In this document: positions 34,684 to 43,326 of the stretch, one piece after another | Layout of the letters: each line of letters starts with the position of its first letter | Position numbering within the stretch: position 1 is the stretch's first letter | DNA from: Leptospira chreensis | GTDB lineage: Bacteria > Spirochaetota > Leptospiria > Leptospirales > Leptospiraceae | Direction: 5' to 3' | NCBI RefSeq assembly: GCF_016919165.1 | Contig: NZ_JAFFPS010000071.1 | Span: 248,001-312,000 of the forward strand | DNA: 64,000 nt | Made by a program: the position numbers and the translations under genes | The notes under the pieces: model-generated | Database searches by the model: none | Seen by the model: only the letters and a program-made list of their open reading frames with translations | Told to the model about the DNA's origin: nothing

Positions 34684-35823
34684 TCATTCTCCCCCGAAGG
34701 TTGATTTGAAGAGAATGGCTTTGAGTTCAAAAGCTCCCTTAGTTACAATACTTTCTTCCTCCACAAGACCAGAAAGGACTTCTACTTTTCCTTCACCGGC
34801 ACTTCCAGTTGTGATTTCTTTCCATTGGAATTCATTTGGTTTAGATTCGATAAAGATAAACTTTCGATTCTGATAAGATTGGATAGCCTCTTCAGGAATT
34901 TGAATTCCTTGTCTGTCATGTACCGTTAGGAGGGCCTTTCCAAACAATCCAATCTTTGCTTTGCGATTTTTGTTTTTAAAAACAACTCTGGCATGTACAG
35001 TTCTAGATTCCGGATCCACTTTTTCTCCGATATGTTCTAAAACTCCTTCGAATTCTAAATCAGGATAAGCATTCAAAACGATTTTACCGCGATCTCCTTC
35101 CGAGAGATGTTTTAAATCATTTTCAAAAATTTTTGCTTGGAACCAGAAATAAGAAAGTTCTGCGATTGTTGTTAGGATTTGATTTCCTAAAACGATAGAA
35201 CCTGGAATTGCATTTCTGGAGAGGGCTAGGCCTGCCCTTGGAGCAAAGACTGTATACACTCCTGATGTCGAATGATCAATGGGAAGTCCATTGGCTCGTA
35301 AATTTTCTTCGGCAGCATTTTTTTCCGATTCAATCACTTTTAAATTTGATTCAACATCAATTAGCTCTTGTTTGGCGGCAAGATTCATTTTTACTAGGGA
35401 ATGGATTCTGTTTAGATTTTGTTCCGAAGCTATATATTTTGATTTTGCTACTAAATAGGTAGACCGAAGTTTCGCTAGTTCAGGAGAATCAATCGTTGCT
35501 AATCTTTGACCTTTTTTAATCGAATCCCCTTCCACAAAATAAACAGATGTAATCCGTCCTGAGATCCTTGCTGGTACATCAATGATGGCATCGGGAACCG
35601 CTTCTGTTTCACCAATCAGTTCGATTTTGGTTTGGATGGGTTCTGTTCTAATGATTGTTGTTTCGATCTGGAGGTTTTTTCGATTTTCTCCGAGTAGTTT
35701 GACTATGTCTTTGGATTCCTTTTGATTTTCCAAATTGGTGTGAGTCTCTCTAGATTTCCATAAATAGAAAGAGAGAAAAATAAACAGAATGGACGTTATT
35801 AGAATGATTGTTTGTTTTTTCAT
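34684..35823 (-). CDS. czcB: RND efflux periplasmic adaptor (CzcB-like)
   Basis: 379-residue membrane-fusion protein. N-terminal membrane anchor (IILITSILFIFLSFYLW), then the barrel-sandwich half IDVPARISGRITSVYFVEGDSIKKGQRLATIDSPELAKL, an alpha-hairpin (SEQNLNRIHSLVKMNLAAKQELIDVESNL), the second lipoyl half VFAPRAGLALSRNAIPG, and a beta-barrel (GKIVLNAYPDLEFEGVLEHIGEKVDPESRTVHARVVF). It bridges CzcA and CzcC. No N-terminal His-rich metal loop is present. Start ATG overlaps the czcC stop (ATGA). Confidence 0.94.
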   Translation of the reverse strand: MKKQTIILITSILFIFLSFYLWKSRETHTNLENQKESKDIVKLLGENRKNLQIETTIIRTEPIQTKIELIGETEAVPDAIIDVPARISGRITSVYFVEGDSIKKGQRLATIDSPELAKLRSTYLVAKSKYIASEQNLNRIHSLVKMNLAAKQELIDVESNLKVIESEKNAAEENLRANGLPIDHSTSGVYTVFAPRAGLALSRNAIPGSIVLGNQILTTIAELSYFWFQAKIFENDLKHLSEGDRGKIVLNAYPDLEFEGVLEHIGEKVDPESRTVHARVVFKNKNRKAKIGLFGKALLTVHDRQGIQIPEEAIQSYQNRKFIFIESKPNEFQWKEITTGSAGEGKVEVLSGLVEEESIVTKGAFELKAILFKSTFGGE

Positions 35824-37151
35824 GGTTTGACTCCTAATGAGTCGCTAGGTAGACCGAGAACACGAACGAGTTCAATTTGAGATAATTCGAATTCGGTTTT
35901 TGTGTTCAGGTAGTTTAGTTTTGTTTGTAAAAGAATTCTTTGGTGGTTGATGGCATCGATGATTTTGATTTTTCCAAATCGGATTGCTTCTTGAAGATTT
36001 TTTAAATCTGATTCGGCCCGGTCCATTGTTTGTGTATCATAAAGTTTGATTTCTTCCGAAAGAGTGAGATAGTTTGTCAGCGCAAACAAAACTTCCTGTT
36101 TGATATTTCTGGAAACAGATTCTTTCAGTTCTTTGGAATTATCAATTTGGGAAGAGGCAATGATGGTTTCCCCTTCATAATCTCTCCAAACAGTCATTGG
36201 GAAACTCACCAAACCTCCCACAACTCTCTCATTGAATCCATCATTCTGTGCGAAGCCACCTAAAGTTACGTTTGGAATTTTTTGACGTCTCACTTCGTTT
36301 TGACGAAGAAGGGATAACTCAATTTCCTTTTCCGATAACAAAAGTTCGGGACGCATATTCATCGCCAATTGGATTAAATCGAGTTTTTCTTTTGGTAGGT
36401 CTTTCGGCAAAATCCAATGTTGGATTTGGATGGTTTCTTTTTCTAAAGAAAATCCGAGTAATACTTCTAACTCTGATTTTGCATTTTCCGATAATCTATG
36501 GATTTGATTCCAGATTTTAAAAATCCTAATTTCTTCTGATTCTGATAAGGATTCATCAATCCCTGGCGAAAGGCCTTCGTTCACTCTTGCTTTGGATACT
36601 TTTTTTAGTTCTTTGACAAGATTTAAACTATTGAGACTGTTTTCTTCTTCCAAATGTAGATAACGATATCTGGTTAATTTTTTTAAAGCTTCAAATTCTA
36701 AGATTCGCCTTACAGACTCTAGTCGGAAAACTTGCGCCTTAAATTCTTCATCTGCAATCTGTATGGCAATCTCTCGTTTTCCATTGGTAAAGATCTCTTG
36801 ATTGACCATTACCTGAAAGTTATTTGCGGCATTAGGCCCTGAAAGTAAAGAGGGGCTTGAGGTATCCCCTTTTCTTGCGGCCATATAACCATTAAAAACG
36901 GGATTGGAAGGAAAATAATAAGAAGCTACTTTTTTCCTTCCAGATATTTCCTTAAGTTTGATTTCTTCAATTCGATAGTCAGGATGTTTATTCACAATAC
37001 AATGACTGAGTTCCTGAATTGAATTGTATTTTTGACAATTACCTCCCAAGGAATCATTAGATTCCGCTTGGATTGGTAAAACGAGAACATAGATATAAAC
37101 CAAACAAGAAAGAAGTATCTTCCGTTGTATGGGAAAAAAATAAAAATTCAT
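35820..37151 (-). CDS. czcC: TolC-family outer-membrane efflux protein (CzcC-like)
   Basis: About 443 residues from the ATG at 37151, which has a perfect GGAGG ribosome site; an ATG eight codons upstream lacks one. Signal peptide ILLSCLVYIYVLVLPIQA. Two OEP repeats of long helices: HCIVNKHPDYRIEEIKLKEI ... RILEFEALKKLTRYRYLHLEEEN and MNMRPELLLSEKEIELSLLRQNEVRRQKIPNVTLGG ... LKNLQEAIRFGKIKIIDAINHQRILLQTKLNYLNTKTEFELSQIELVRVLG (given as landmarks). It provides the outer-membrane exit duct of the Czc pump. A CGCAAT-ACA-ATTGCG palindrome (37171-37185) lies between it and the preceding small gene. Confidence 0.92.
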   Translation of the reverse strand: MNFYFFPIQRKILLSCLVYIYVLVLPIQAESNDSLGGNCQKYNSIQELSHCIVNKHPDYRIEEIKLKEISGRKKVASYYFPSNPVFNGYMAARKGDTSSPSLLSGPNAANNFQVMVNQEIFTNGKREIAIQIADEEFKAQVFRLESVRRILEFEALKKLTRYRYLHLEEENSLNSLNLVKELKKVSKARVNEGLSPGIDESLSESEEIRIFKIWNQIHRLSENAKSELEVLLGFSLEKETIQIQHWILPKDLPKEKLDLIQLAMNMRPELLLSEKEIELSLLRQNEVRRQKIPNVTLGGFAQNDGFNERVVGGLVSFPMTVWRDYEGETIIASSQIDNSKELKESVSRNIKQEVLFALTNYLTLSEEIKLYDTQTMDRAESDLKNLQEAIRFGKIKIIDAINHQRILLQTKLNYLNTKTEFELSQIELVRVLGLPSDSLGVKP

Positions 37152-37191
37152 AAAACCTCCAAAGTGGTCACGCAATACAATTGCGAATCAA

Positions 37192-37587
37192 CTAAGTAAG
37201 GTTATGTTTAGGTGGGCGGAAGAAACTATTTACAGTAACAAGTTGAGGAATTAAAAGTTCTGGTTGGTGGATATAAACTTTATGGAGTTGGATGAGTATA
37301 TGAGAGAGATATAAGTCCCAAGAAACAGATACAATCAAATTACATGGGCAAGAAAAACAAACATGGTCAGTATGTTCCCCTTCTTCATTCAAATCATGGC
37401 CAGCATTAACATCTAAGGCATGATCCAAAAAAGCATAGGGGCAACCACTTTCAGGAGAACCAATGAGCCCACAGTTGACCTCATTGTCAACGATGCGTTG
37501 GTACATAAAATTGGCGGAAAATAGAAATACAAAGCTAAATAGGAAAACTTGCCTCCAGAATTTGGATTTTTTTCGATCTAACTTCAT
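37192..37587 (-). CDS. Small exported Cys/His-rich protein preceding czcCBA
   Basis: About 131 residues from the ATG at 37587, five bases after the stop of the DUF1574 gene; a longer reading would overlap that gene. One N-terminal membrane/signal segment (QVFLFSFVFLFSANFMY), then a potential metal-binding core: VNCGLIGSPESGCPY, HALDVNAGHDL, HTDHVCFSCPCN. The tail ends FFRPPKHNLT. The architecture matches the small CzcI-like proteins that precede czc genes, and also the Cys/His-rich gene at 13.8 kb. Likely a periplasmic metal sensor or buffer for the pump; this is inference from layout and position. Confidence 0.72.
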   Translation of the reverse strand: MKLDRKKSKFWRQVFLFSFVFLFSANFMYQRIVDNEVNCGLIGSPESGCPYAFLDHALDVNAGHDLNEEGEHTDHVCFSCPCNLIVSVSWDLYLSHILIQLHKVYIHQPELLIPQLVTVNSFFRPPKHNLT

Positions 37588-37591
37588 AAGA

Positions 37592-38680
37592 TTACTTAAA
37601 GTTTGGAATCTCCTTCGCAGTTTGCAATAACTTATCTGCAATTTCTGGAACACAAAGAGGGGAAACATGGCTGCTATCCACGAAAATTTTGCAGTTTGTA
37701 TTTCCTTTGTTCAAAGAGATTAGACGAATATTTTTCGAATTTGGATCAACCAAAGATCGACCTAAAGTTTCAAATAAATCCCCTCCCGTAATCGATTTTC
37801 TGATTTGGTTGTAGTAGGGATGGATTTGTGGTTCCCAAAAAACTGTGGGAATATTGTGTTCTTCTGCGTGTTGGATGATTCGTTTCAAAAATCCATATTC
37901 GGTTTCAGAAAGAGTATATTTAGAAAGTAAAAGTTCTCGTTGTGATTCGCTGAAGTCTACAATACGAGCTTTGTATTCTTCTGGTGTGAAACGATCTAAT
38001 TCAATGCCCGCATTCGCAGGATTAAATGGTCTTTTTTTGTTTAGATAAGATGAGACTGCAATAAAGTATGTATCATCGGTAACTGTTTTACCTTTGACCC
38101 AGTTAGAAATTCCTTGGATCGGTCTAAAATGATAATTGTAAGAAACAAATAATAATTTGGTGATGATTTCTCTTTGAAACTTAGAATTAAAAGTTGGGTA
38201 AATGTCAATTAACTCATCTTCATGTAACATTAACTCTTGCCATTTTGTTTTGTAAGAGTATACATTGTTTTCATTTAACATTTCTTCTGAGAATTCTAAG
38301 AATAAAACATCTGGTTTGAATCCAGACTTTGTCATAGATTGTATCATTAGATAAAATAAAAAATATTCTCCAGCTTTGATGGCGGATCTGGTCTCAAAAT
38401 AAACTGGTTCCGCATATGTGGATTTGTTTACCGGAATGTTCTCCCATTCATGGAAGATATCGGAACGAGAAGTCCCTGTAACAAGAGCAACTTTAGTTTT
38501 TTCTGACTGAAGTTTTTTGTCTTCCTCCCATACTTTTGGTAAACCAAGGAATAAGTTTTGTCCAGATTTATAAGCCCTGCGTCCAGCTTCTCTGAACTCC
38601 GGTATACAAACCAATTTATCAATTAGAAAGAGAGTAAAGATAATGAAAAATGGATAAAAATAAATACGTTTTTGGTTCAT
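37592..38680 (-). CDS. DUF1574-family SGNH-like protein, partner of MBOAT
   Basis: 362 residues. One N-terminal membrane segment (FYPFFIIFTLFLIDKLVCI), then a DltD/AlgX-like SGNH domain: block I VTGTSRSDIFH with the nucleophile-type Ser, DVLFLEFSEEM in the middle, and the C-terminal DSSHVSPLCVPEIAD with the Asp-His pair. DUF1574 is abundant in Leptospira and usually follows an MBOAT gene, as here (8-bp gap). The pair probably transfers acyl groups to an exported glycan or lipid. Acceptor unknown. Confidence 0.85.
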   Translation of the reverse strand: MNQKRIYFYPFFIIFTLFLIDKLVCIPEFREAGRRAYKSGQNLFLGLPKVWEEDKKLQSEKTKVALVTGTSRSDIFHEWENIPVNKSTYAEPVYFETRSAIKAGEYFLFYLMIQSMTKSGFKPDVLFLEFSEEMLNENNVYSYKTKWQELMLHEDELIDIYPTFNSKFQREIITKLLFVSYNYHFRPIQGISNWVKGKTVTDDTYFIAVSSYLNKKRPFNPANAGIELDRFTPEEYKARIVDFSESQRELLLSKYTLSETEYGFLKRIIQHAEEHNIPTVFWEPQIHPYYNQIRKSITGGDLFETLGRSLVDPNSKNIRLISLNKGNTNCKIFVDSSHVSPLCVPEIADKLLQTAKEIPNFK

Positions 38681-38688
38681 GGTGTCTC

Positions 38689-40059
38689 TCAGAATTGGAA
38701 ATAGATAAATGTTTCCACAGGATTTTCAATTTTGACTAAAGCAAAGAAAACAAGTATCGTAAAGATAGGAACTAACCAATTTGTATACGGTTGTAGTTTT
38801 TCTTTAAAATAGTTTTTGTATTCCACAAATTGAAAGAGGTAACAAGCAAAGATCAGAAACCAAAAATCTGGTTTATAAATAAAATTTTTAGCAGTGGAAG
38901 TGGATGCCGACCAGAAAGCATAAATTCCTTTTAATGAATCCAAACGGAAAAAAGGACTAATCAAATTGAATCCAATGAATACATAAATAAACCCAAAGAT
39001 CTTTTGTTTAATGTTCATTTCCTTTCGGCTTAATTTACCAAATGCGAAACGTTCAATTGCTAAAAACACTCCATGTAAAAATCCCCAGATAAAAAATGTA
39101 TACGTATTTCCATGCCATAATCCAGCCAATGCCATTACGGTGATCGTGTTGAACATAAATCTAGATTCGGAAACTCGGTTTCCACCGAGCGGAATGTATA
39201 GGTAATCTCTAATCCATGTTGATAATGTGATATGCCATCTGGACCAAAATTCGGAAAAACTAACTGATAAAAATGGAGAACGAAAGTTTTCAGGAATTTC
39301 ATACCCGAGTAAAAATGCAGACCCACGTGCAATGTCCGTATACCCGGAAAAATCTCCATACACTTGTAAAGAAAAAGCCACAGTCGAAAGAAGGATACTC
39401 AATCCATCAAATCCTGAAGGATCAGCAAAAACTGGGTTGATGGACTTTGCGATTTGATCAGCGATTAATACCTTTTTAATGATACCAGAAAGAATGTGTA
39501 AAATTCCACGGTGAACAAAATCCCAGTTGAGTTTCGCACGATCGATTTGTTCATAAAAATCATCATGGCGCATAATGGGACCCGCAATGAGTTGAGGGAA
39601 AAATAAAATGAAGAGTAAAAAATTTAGAAAAGGAGACTCGTTGAATTTTCCATGCCAAGCATCCACGAGGTAAGCAATCATTTGAAAAGTATAGAAACTG
39701 ATGGCTAATGGAAGTGCAAATTCACTTAACGATTGAATGAATGGGATGGAGATTTCTCCTTCCTTACTTAAGAATTGTAAGTAAGTTAAAATGTACTTAA
39801 AGAAACAAAGATTCAGTAAGTTGATCACCACACCTAAGATGAGGAAGATTTTCTTTTTAGTTTTGAGGATGGCTAAAACAAAAAAATGTGTGATGAGAAT
39901 GAAGAGTAAAAAATGACTTAAAAAAGAAAGACTCCAATATCCATAAAAAACCAGTGAAAAGAAAATGAGGATGTACTTTCTGAACTTTCCAGGAGCTATC
40001 CAATAAATAGAATAACAAGCAATAAAGAAGAAGAGATAGTCAACGGAATTGAACAGCAT
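38689..40059 (-). CDS. MBOAT-family O-acyltransferase (AlgI/DltB-like)
   Basis: 456-residue polytopic membrane enzyme. It starts LFNSVDYLFFFIACYSIYWIAP, the standard AlgI opening. The family core is clear: FFPQLIAGPIMRHDDFYEQ, YGDFSGYTDIARGSAFLLGYEIPENFRSPF, SFSEFWSRWHITLSTWIRDYLYIPLGGNR, and the catalytic His in MALAGLWHGNTYTFFIWGFLHG. It moves acyl groups across the inner membrane to the DUF1574 partner encoded directly downstream. It heads a minus-strand run of six closely spaced genes that ends with czcA. Confidence 0.94.
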   Translation of the reverse strand: MLFNSVDYLFFFIACYSIYWIAPGKFRKYILIFFSLVFYGYWSLSFLSHFLLFILITHFFVLAILKTKKKIFLILGVVINLLNLCFFKYILTYLQFLSKEGEISIPFIQSLSEFALPLAISFYTFQMIAYLVDAWHGKFNESPFLNFLLFILFFPQLIAGPIMRHDDFYEQIDRAKLNWDFVHRGILHILSGIIKKVLIADQIAKSINPVFADPSGFDGLSILLSTVAFSLQVYGDFSGYTDIARGSAFLLGYEIPENFRSPFLSVSFSEFWSRWHITLSTWIRDYLYIPLGGNRVSESRFMFNTITVMALAGLWHGNTYTFFIWGFLHGVFLAIERFAFGKLSRKEMNIKQKIFGFIYVFIGFNLISPFFRLDSLKGIYAFWSASTSTAKNFIYKPDFWFLIFACYLFQFVEYKNYFKEKLQPYTNWLVPIFTILVFFALVKIENPVETFIYFQF

Positions 40060-40150
40060 TTTTCCTAGAATTTCCCCGATATTTTTTTCTACCAGTCATT
40101 TTACACAATCATACTTGCCTCAAAAATCAAATCCAGGAAGATCAGTCTTC

Positions 40151-42115
40151 ATGGCGACTCAAAATATACTTTGGACTCCTCATTCAAAAGATACGAACCT
40201 TTCCCGTTTCCAAGGTCATCTGGAATTACGGTTTGCAAAATCATTTTCTGATTATGTTTCTTTCCATAAGTTTTCGGTGGATGAGTCCGATTTATTTTGG
40301 AAGGAATGGTTGTCCTATTCCGGTTTTAAGTTACATAAAGAACCGGAACGAACCTTAGATCGCGGAACTCATTTTTCAAAGTCCCAGTGGTTTCCTGGTG
40401 CCTTGTATAATTTTGCTGAAAATTTATTGGAAGTGGGAAGTCCGAATGATTTGGCTTTGGTTTTTTATTCAGAAGATGGAAAGATTCAAAGGTTAAAATA
40501 TTCGGAACTAAAAGATGAAGTTCTAAAATTACAAAAACATTTGATTTCTCTTGGTGTGAAACAGGGTGACCGAGTTGTTGGCCTTTTGCCAAATGCGCCG
40601 ATTGCTACCATTGGGATGTTGGCAACTACTTCGTTAGGTGCTATTTGGTCTAGCGCCTCACCGGACTTTGGTGTTAGGGGAATCCTTGACCGGTTCGAAC
40701 AAATCCAACCGAAAGTTTTTCTTTCCGTTGAAGCTTATCTGTTCAAAGGCAAAAAAATTTCGATTACAGATAAATTAGAAGAAGTTTCCCTCCAGTTAGC
40801 AAAAGCTGGTGGTTCCGAATTCAAACAAACCATCATCTATGATTTTGTAGAACCCTTAAAGGATTTTGGTAAAATCCATTCTCCATTTCGATACAGTGAT
40901 ATCAATCCGCCAAACTCGTCTGACAAAATCATTTATACTTCTATTAGTTTCTCCGATCCAGTTTATATTATGTTTTCTTCCGGAACAACGGGCCTTCCAA
41001 AATGTATTGTCCAGGGTGGGGGAGTTTTACTCAATCATACCAAAGAACTTTCGTTACATTGTAATTTATCCAAACAAGATCGATTTTTTTATTATACAAC
41101 TTGCGGTTGGATGATGTGGAACTGGTCCCAGTCGGCTTTGGCTTTAGGGGCCACCTTATACCAATTTGATGGAAATCCATTCCATCCTTCCTGGGAAACT
41201 TTATGGTCGATGGCTGAAAAAGAATCCATCCAAGTTTTTGGTACCAGTGCCAAATATCTTTCTGTATTGGAAGAAGAAAAGGTTCAGGTCAAATCTAAGT
41301 ATCCGTTACCAGCATTAAAGGTAATCCTTTCTACAGGTTCTCCTCTTCCTAATTCTGGGTTTCGTTATGTTTATGAAAATATAAAAAAAGATGTGCAACT
41401 CTCGTCTATTTCTGGAGGAACCGACTTAAACGGATGTTTTGCTTTAGGAAATCCCACCTTACCCGTGTTCGAAGGCCAAATCCAATGTAAGGGACTAGGA
41501 ATGGATGTACAAGTTTTTGATGATATGGGTAAGTCTGTCGAAAACGAAAAAGGGGAACTCGTTTGTCCTACACCATTCCCTTCGATGCCTCTTTCTTTTT
41601 GGAACGATGAGTCGGGAGCTAAATACAAATCGGCCTATTTTGAAACCTATGATAATATTTGGTGTCATGGTGATTTTGCTTCCATCACAAAGGAGTTGGG
41701 TTTGGTGATTTATGGACGCTCTGATGCCACACTAAATCCCGGCGGTGTGCGGATTGGAACTGCTGACATCTATTCTGTAGTTTCTACCATTTCCGAAGTG
41801 AAGGACAGTGTGATCATTGGCCAAGAGTATAAGGATGATGTTCGTGTGGTTTTGTTTGTGGTCACTGCTCCGGGAATTTCTCTGGATGAAACTCTAATCA
41901 AAAAAATTAAAGAAAAAATCAAATTGGAAACTTCTCCAAGGCATGTCCCTGCCCTTGTCCTTTCCGTTCCCGAGATTCCTTATACAGTCAATGGCAAAAA
42001 AGTCGAAATTGCCGTGAAACAAACAGTAGCTGGTTTGGAAGTAAAAAATAAAAATGCATTAGCAAACCCAAATTCACTCGAACATTTTAAAAATCGAAAG
42101 GAACTCAGTGTATGA
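40151..42115 (+). CDS. Acetoacetate-CoA ligase
   Basis: About 654 residues from the ATG at 40151 (GGAAGA 9 bases upstream); earlier in-frame starts would overlap the divergent MBOAT gene. ANL-superfamily acyl-CoA synthetase. The N-terminal SDYVSFHKFSVDESDLFWKEWLSYSGF and RTLDRGTHFSKSQWFPGALYNFAENLL are typical of AacS. ATP loop IMFSSGTTGLPKCIVQ near residue 274, GGTDLNGCF, the hinge-region GRSDATLNPGGVRIGTADIY near residue 522, and the catalytic Lys in VNGKKVEIAVKQ near residue 615. It activates acetoacetate to acetoacetyl-CoA, feeding ketone bodies into acetyl-CoA metabolism. It overlaps the next gene by four bases. Confidence 0.93.
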   Translation: MATQNILWTPHSKDTNLSRFQGHLELRFAKSFSDYVSFHKFSVDESDLFWKEWLSYSGFKLHKEPERTLDRGTHFSKSQWFPGALYNFAENLLEVGSPNDLALVFYSEDGKIQRLKYSELKDEVLKLQKHLISLGVKQGDRVVGLLPNAPIATIGMLATTSLGAIWSSASPDFGVRGILDRFEQIQPKVFLSVEAYLFKGKKISITDKLEEVSLQLAKAGGSEFKQTIIYDFVEPLKDFGKIHSPFRYSDINPPNSSDKIIYTSISFSDPVYIMFSSGTTGLPKCIVQGGGVLLNHTKELSLHCNLSKQDRFFYYTTCGWMMWNWSQSALALGATLYQFDGNPFHPSWETLWSMAEKESIQVFGTSAKYLSVLEEEKVQVKSKYPLPALKVILSTGSPLPNSGFRYVYENIKKDVQLSSISGGTDLNGCFALGNPTLPVFEGQIQCKGLGMDVQVFDDMGKSVENEKGELVCPTPFPSMPLSFWNDESGAKYKSAYFETYDNIWCHGDFASITKELGLVIYGRSDATLNPGGVRIGTADIYSVVSTISEVKDSVIIGQEYKDDVRVVLFVVTAPGISLDETLIKKIKEKIKLETSPRHVPALVLSVPEIPYTVNGKKVEIAVKQTVAGLEVKNKNALANPNSLEHFKNRKELSV

Positions 42116-42867
42116 ATTTAATTCGGATTCTTTTGGGATATCTAACAATTTCTTTGTTAGTTTCTATGAATCTAAGTGCAAATTCTGTTCCTTGGAGATC
42201 CTGTTTTCGTACAAACTGTATCTTGTTTGATTTACCTTCCGAGTGGTATCTTACCGAACGTAGATCCAATGGGTTCACCACCAAGTTCGATCATTTTAAA
42301 ACACAAGCACTCAAAGAGGAATCGGGAAGAGAAATCATCCCCGCCCTCGTGATTCTTTTTAAAGAATCGGAAAACAAACTTCCCTTGCATCCTATTCTTT
42401 TCCATGCAGAATCTAGAAGATTTAGTTTGATCACTAGTATCCGTAAATCTTTTTCCATAAAAAAAATTCCGAATACCGAAAACGGTTATAAGTTTTTAGG
42501 AATGTTGGGAAGTTTTAAAGATAAAGAAGATACAATCGTACAACACTATATCACTGCCACTGAGGAAGAGTTCGGGTTCACAATTTTAATCACTTGTTAC
42601 GAATCTGTTTATCCTCAAATAGAAAAAGATATTCAGGTATTTTTAGATAGTTTGTCTTTTGAAAAAAGACCTAACCCTTGGAAGATTCAAAATCCAGAGA
42701 ACCAAATTTCCAAAGCTAAGGAATTGGAATCCAGTGCTCTTAGTCGGTTAAAAACAAAAAAATCAGAAGAGATCACGATTGCTTTGGAAGAACTGAGCGA
42801 CTCATGTGAGTTAGGTTCTGTGACTGCTTGTGAAATGTTTACTACGTTAATGAATTTAGGAAGATAA
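42112..42867 (+). CDS. Hypothetical exported protein
   Basis: 251 residues, translationally coupled to the ligase (ATGA overlap). Signal peptide IRILLGYLTISLLVSMNLSANS. The body has alternating strands and helices (PSEWYLTERRSNGFTTKFDHFKT, FHAESRRFSLITSIRKSFSIKKI), and a C-terminal helical end with paired Cys (SDSCELGSVTACEMFTTLM). Not recognised. A periplasmic location follows from the signal; function unknown. Confidence 0.72.
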   Translation: MNLIRILLGYLTISLLVSMNLSANSVPWRSCFRTNCILFDLPSEWYLTERRSNGFTTKFDHFKTQALKEESGREIIPALVILFKESENKLPLHPILFHAESRRFSLITSIRKSFSIKKIPNTENGYKFLGMLGSFKDKEDTIVQHYITATEEEFGFTILITCYESVYPQIEKDIQVFLDSLSFEKRPNPWKIQNPENQISKAKELESSALSRLKTKKSEEITIALEELSDSCELGSVTACEMFTTLMNLGR

Positions 42868-42875
42868 AAACAAAA

Positions 42876-43292
42876 TTATTTTTGCATCTTTTGGATGTAT
42901 TCTGCTACGGAATCAATTTCCGTTTTTCGCATATGAGAATAAGCTTTCATATACGTTCCTGGAATTCCATTTTTAATGGTTTTGGCTATGGCTTCTTTGG
43001 TAGATCCATAAATATAAGTCGACTTATCTTGGAAGTTAGGAATTCGTGAATTGGATAATAAACTAGATCTGGTTCCTCGCCCATTGCCGGTCATTCCATG
43101 ACAAGAAGCACATCCATTTTGTACATACATGGCTTCTGGAAAAGGGACGGTCACTGCTGGTGGGGGAGGTGGTTCTTTTATGGGAGATTCATTGTCTGGG
43201 GAACAATCAATCAAGAGGGGAAATAGAATCAGCAAAAGAAACCAATAGAATATTCGAGAAGAATTTTTATGGGATGATGGAACCAAAATCAT
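42876..43292 (-). CDS. Small c-type cytochrome lipoprotein
   Basis: About 138 residues from the ATG at 43292; an ATG ten codons upstream (43322) is possible but gives a long n-region. Lipoprotein signal ending LLIDC. A proline-rich spacer (PIKEPPPPPAVTVPFPEA) precedes one haem site, NGCASCHGMTGNGRGTR, with an axial Met expected in GTYMKAYSHMRKTEIDSVAEYIQKM. A mono-haem class I cytochrome, likely tethered at the membrane as an electron carrier. It starts after the large lipoprotein gene on the same strand, with a short gap. Confidence 0.87.
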   Translation of the reverse strand: MILVPSSHKNSSRIFYWFLLLILFPLLIDCSPDNESPIKEPPPPPAVTVPFPEAMYVQNGCASCHGMTGNGRGTRSSLLSNSRIPNFQDKSTYIYGSTKEAIAKTIKNGIPGTYMKAYSHMRKTEIDSVAEYIQKMQK

Positions 43293-43326
43293 AGTTTGAT
43301 TTCCAAAAGAAGGATCATCCATTGGA

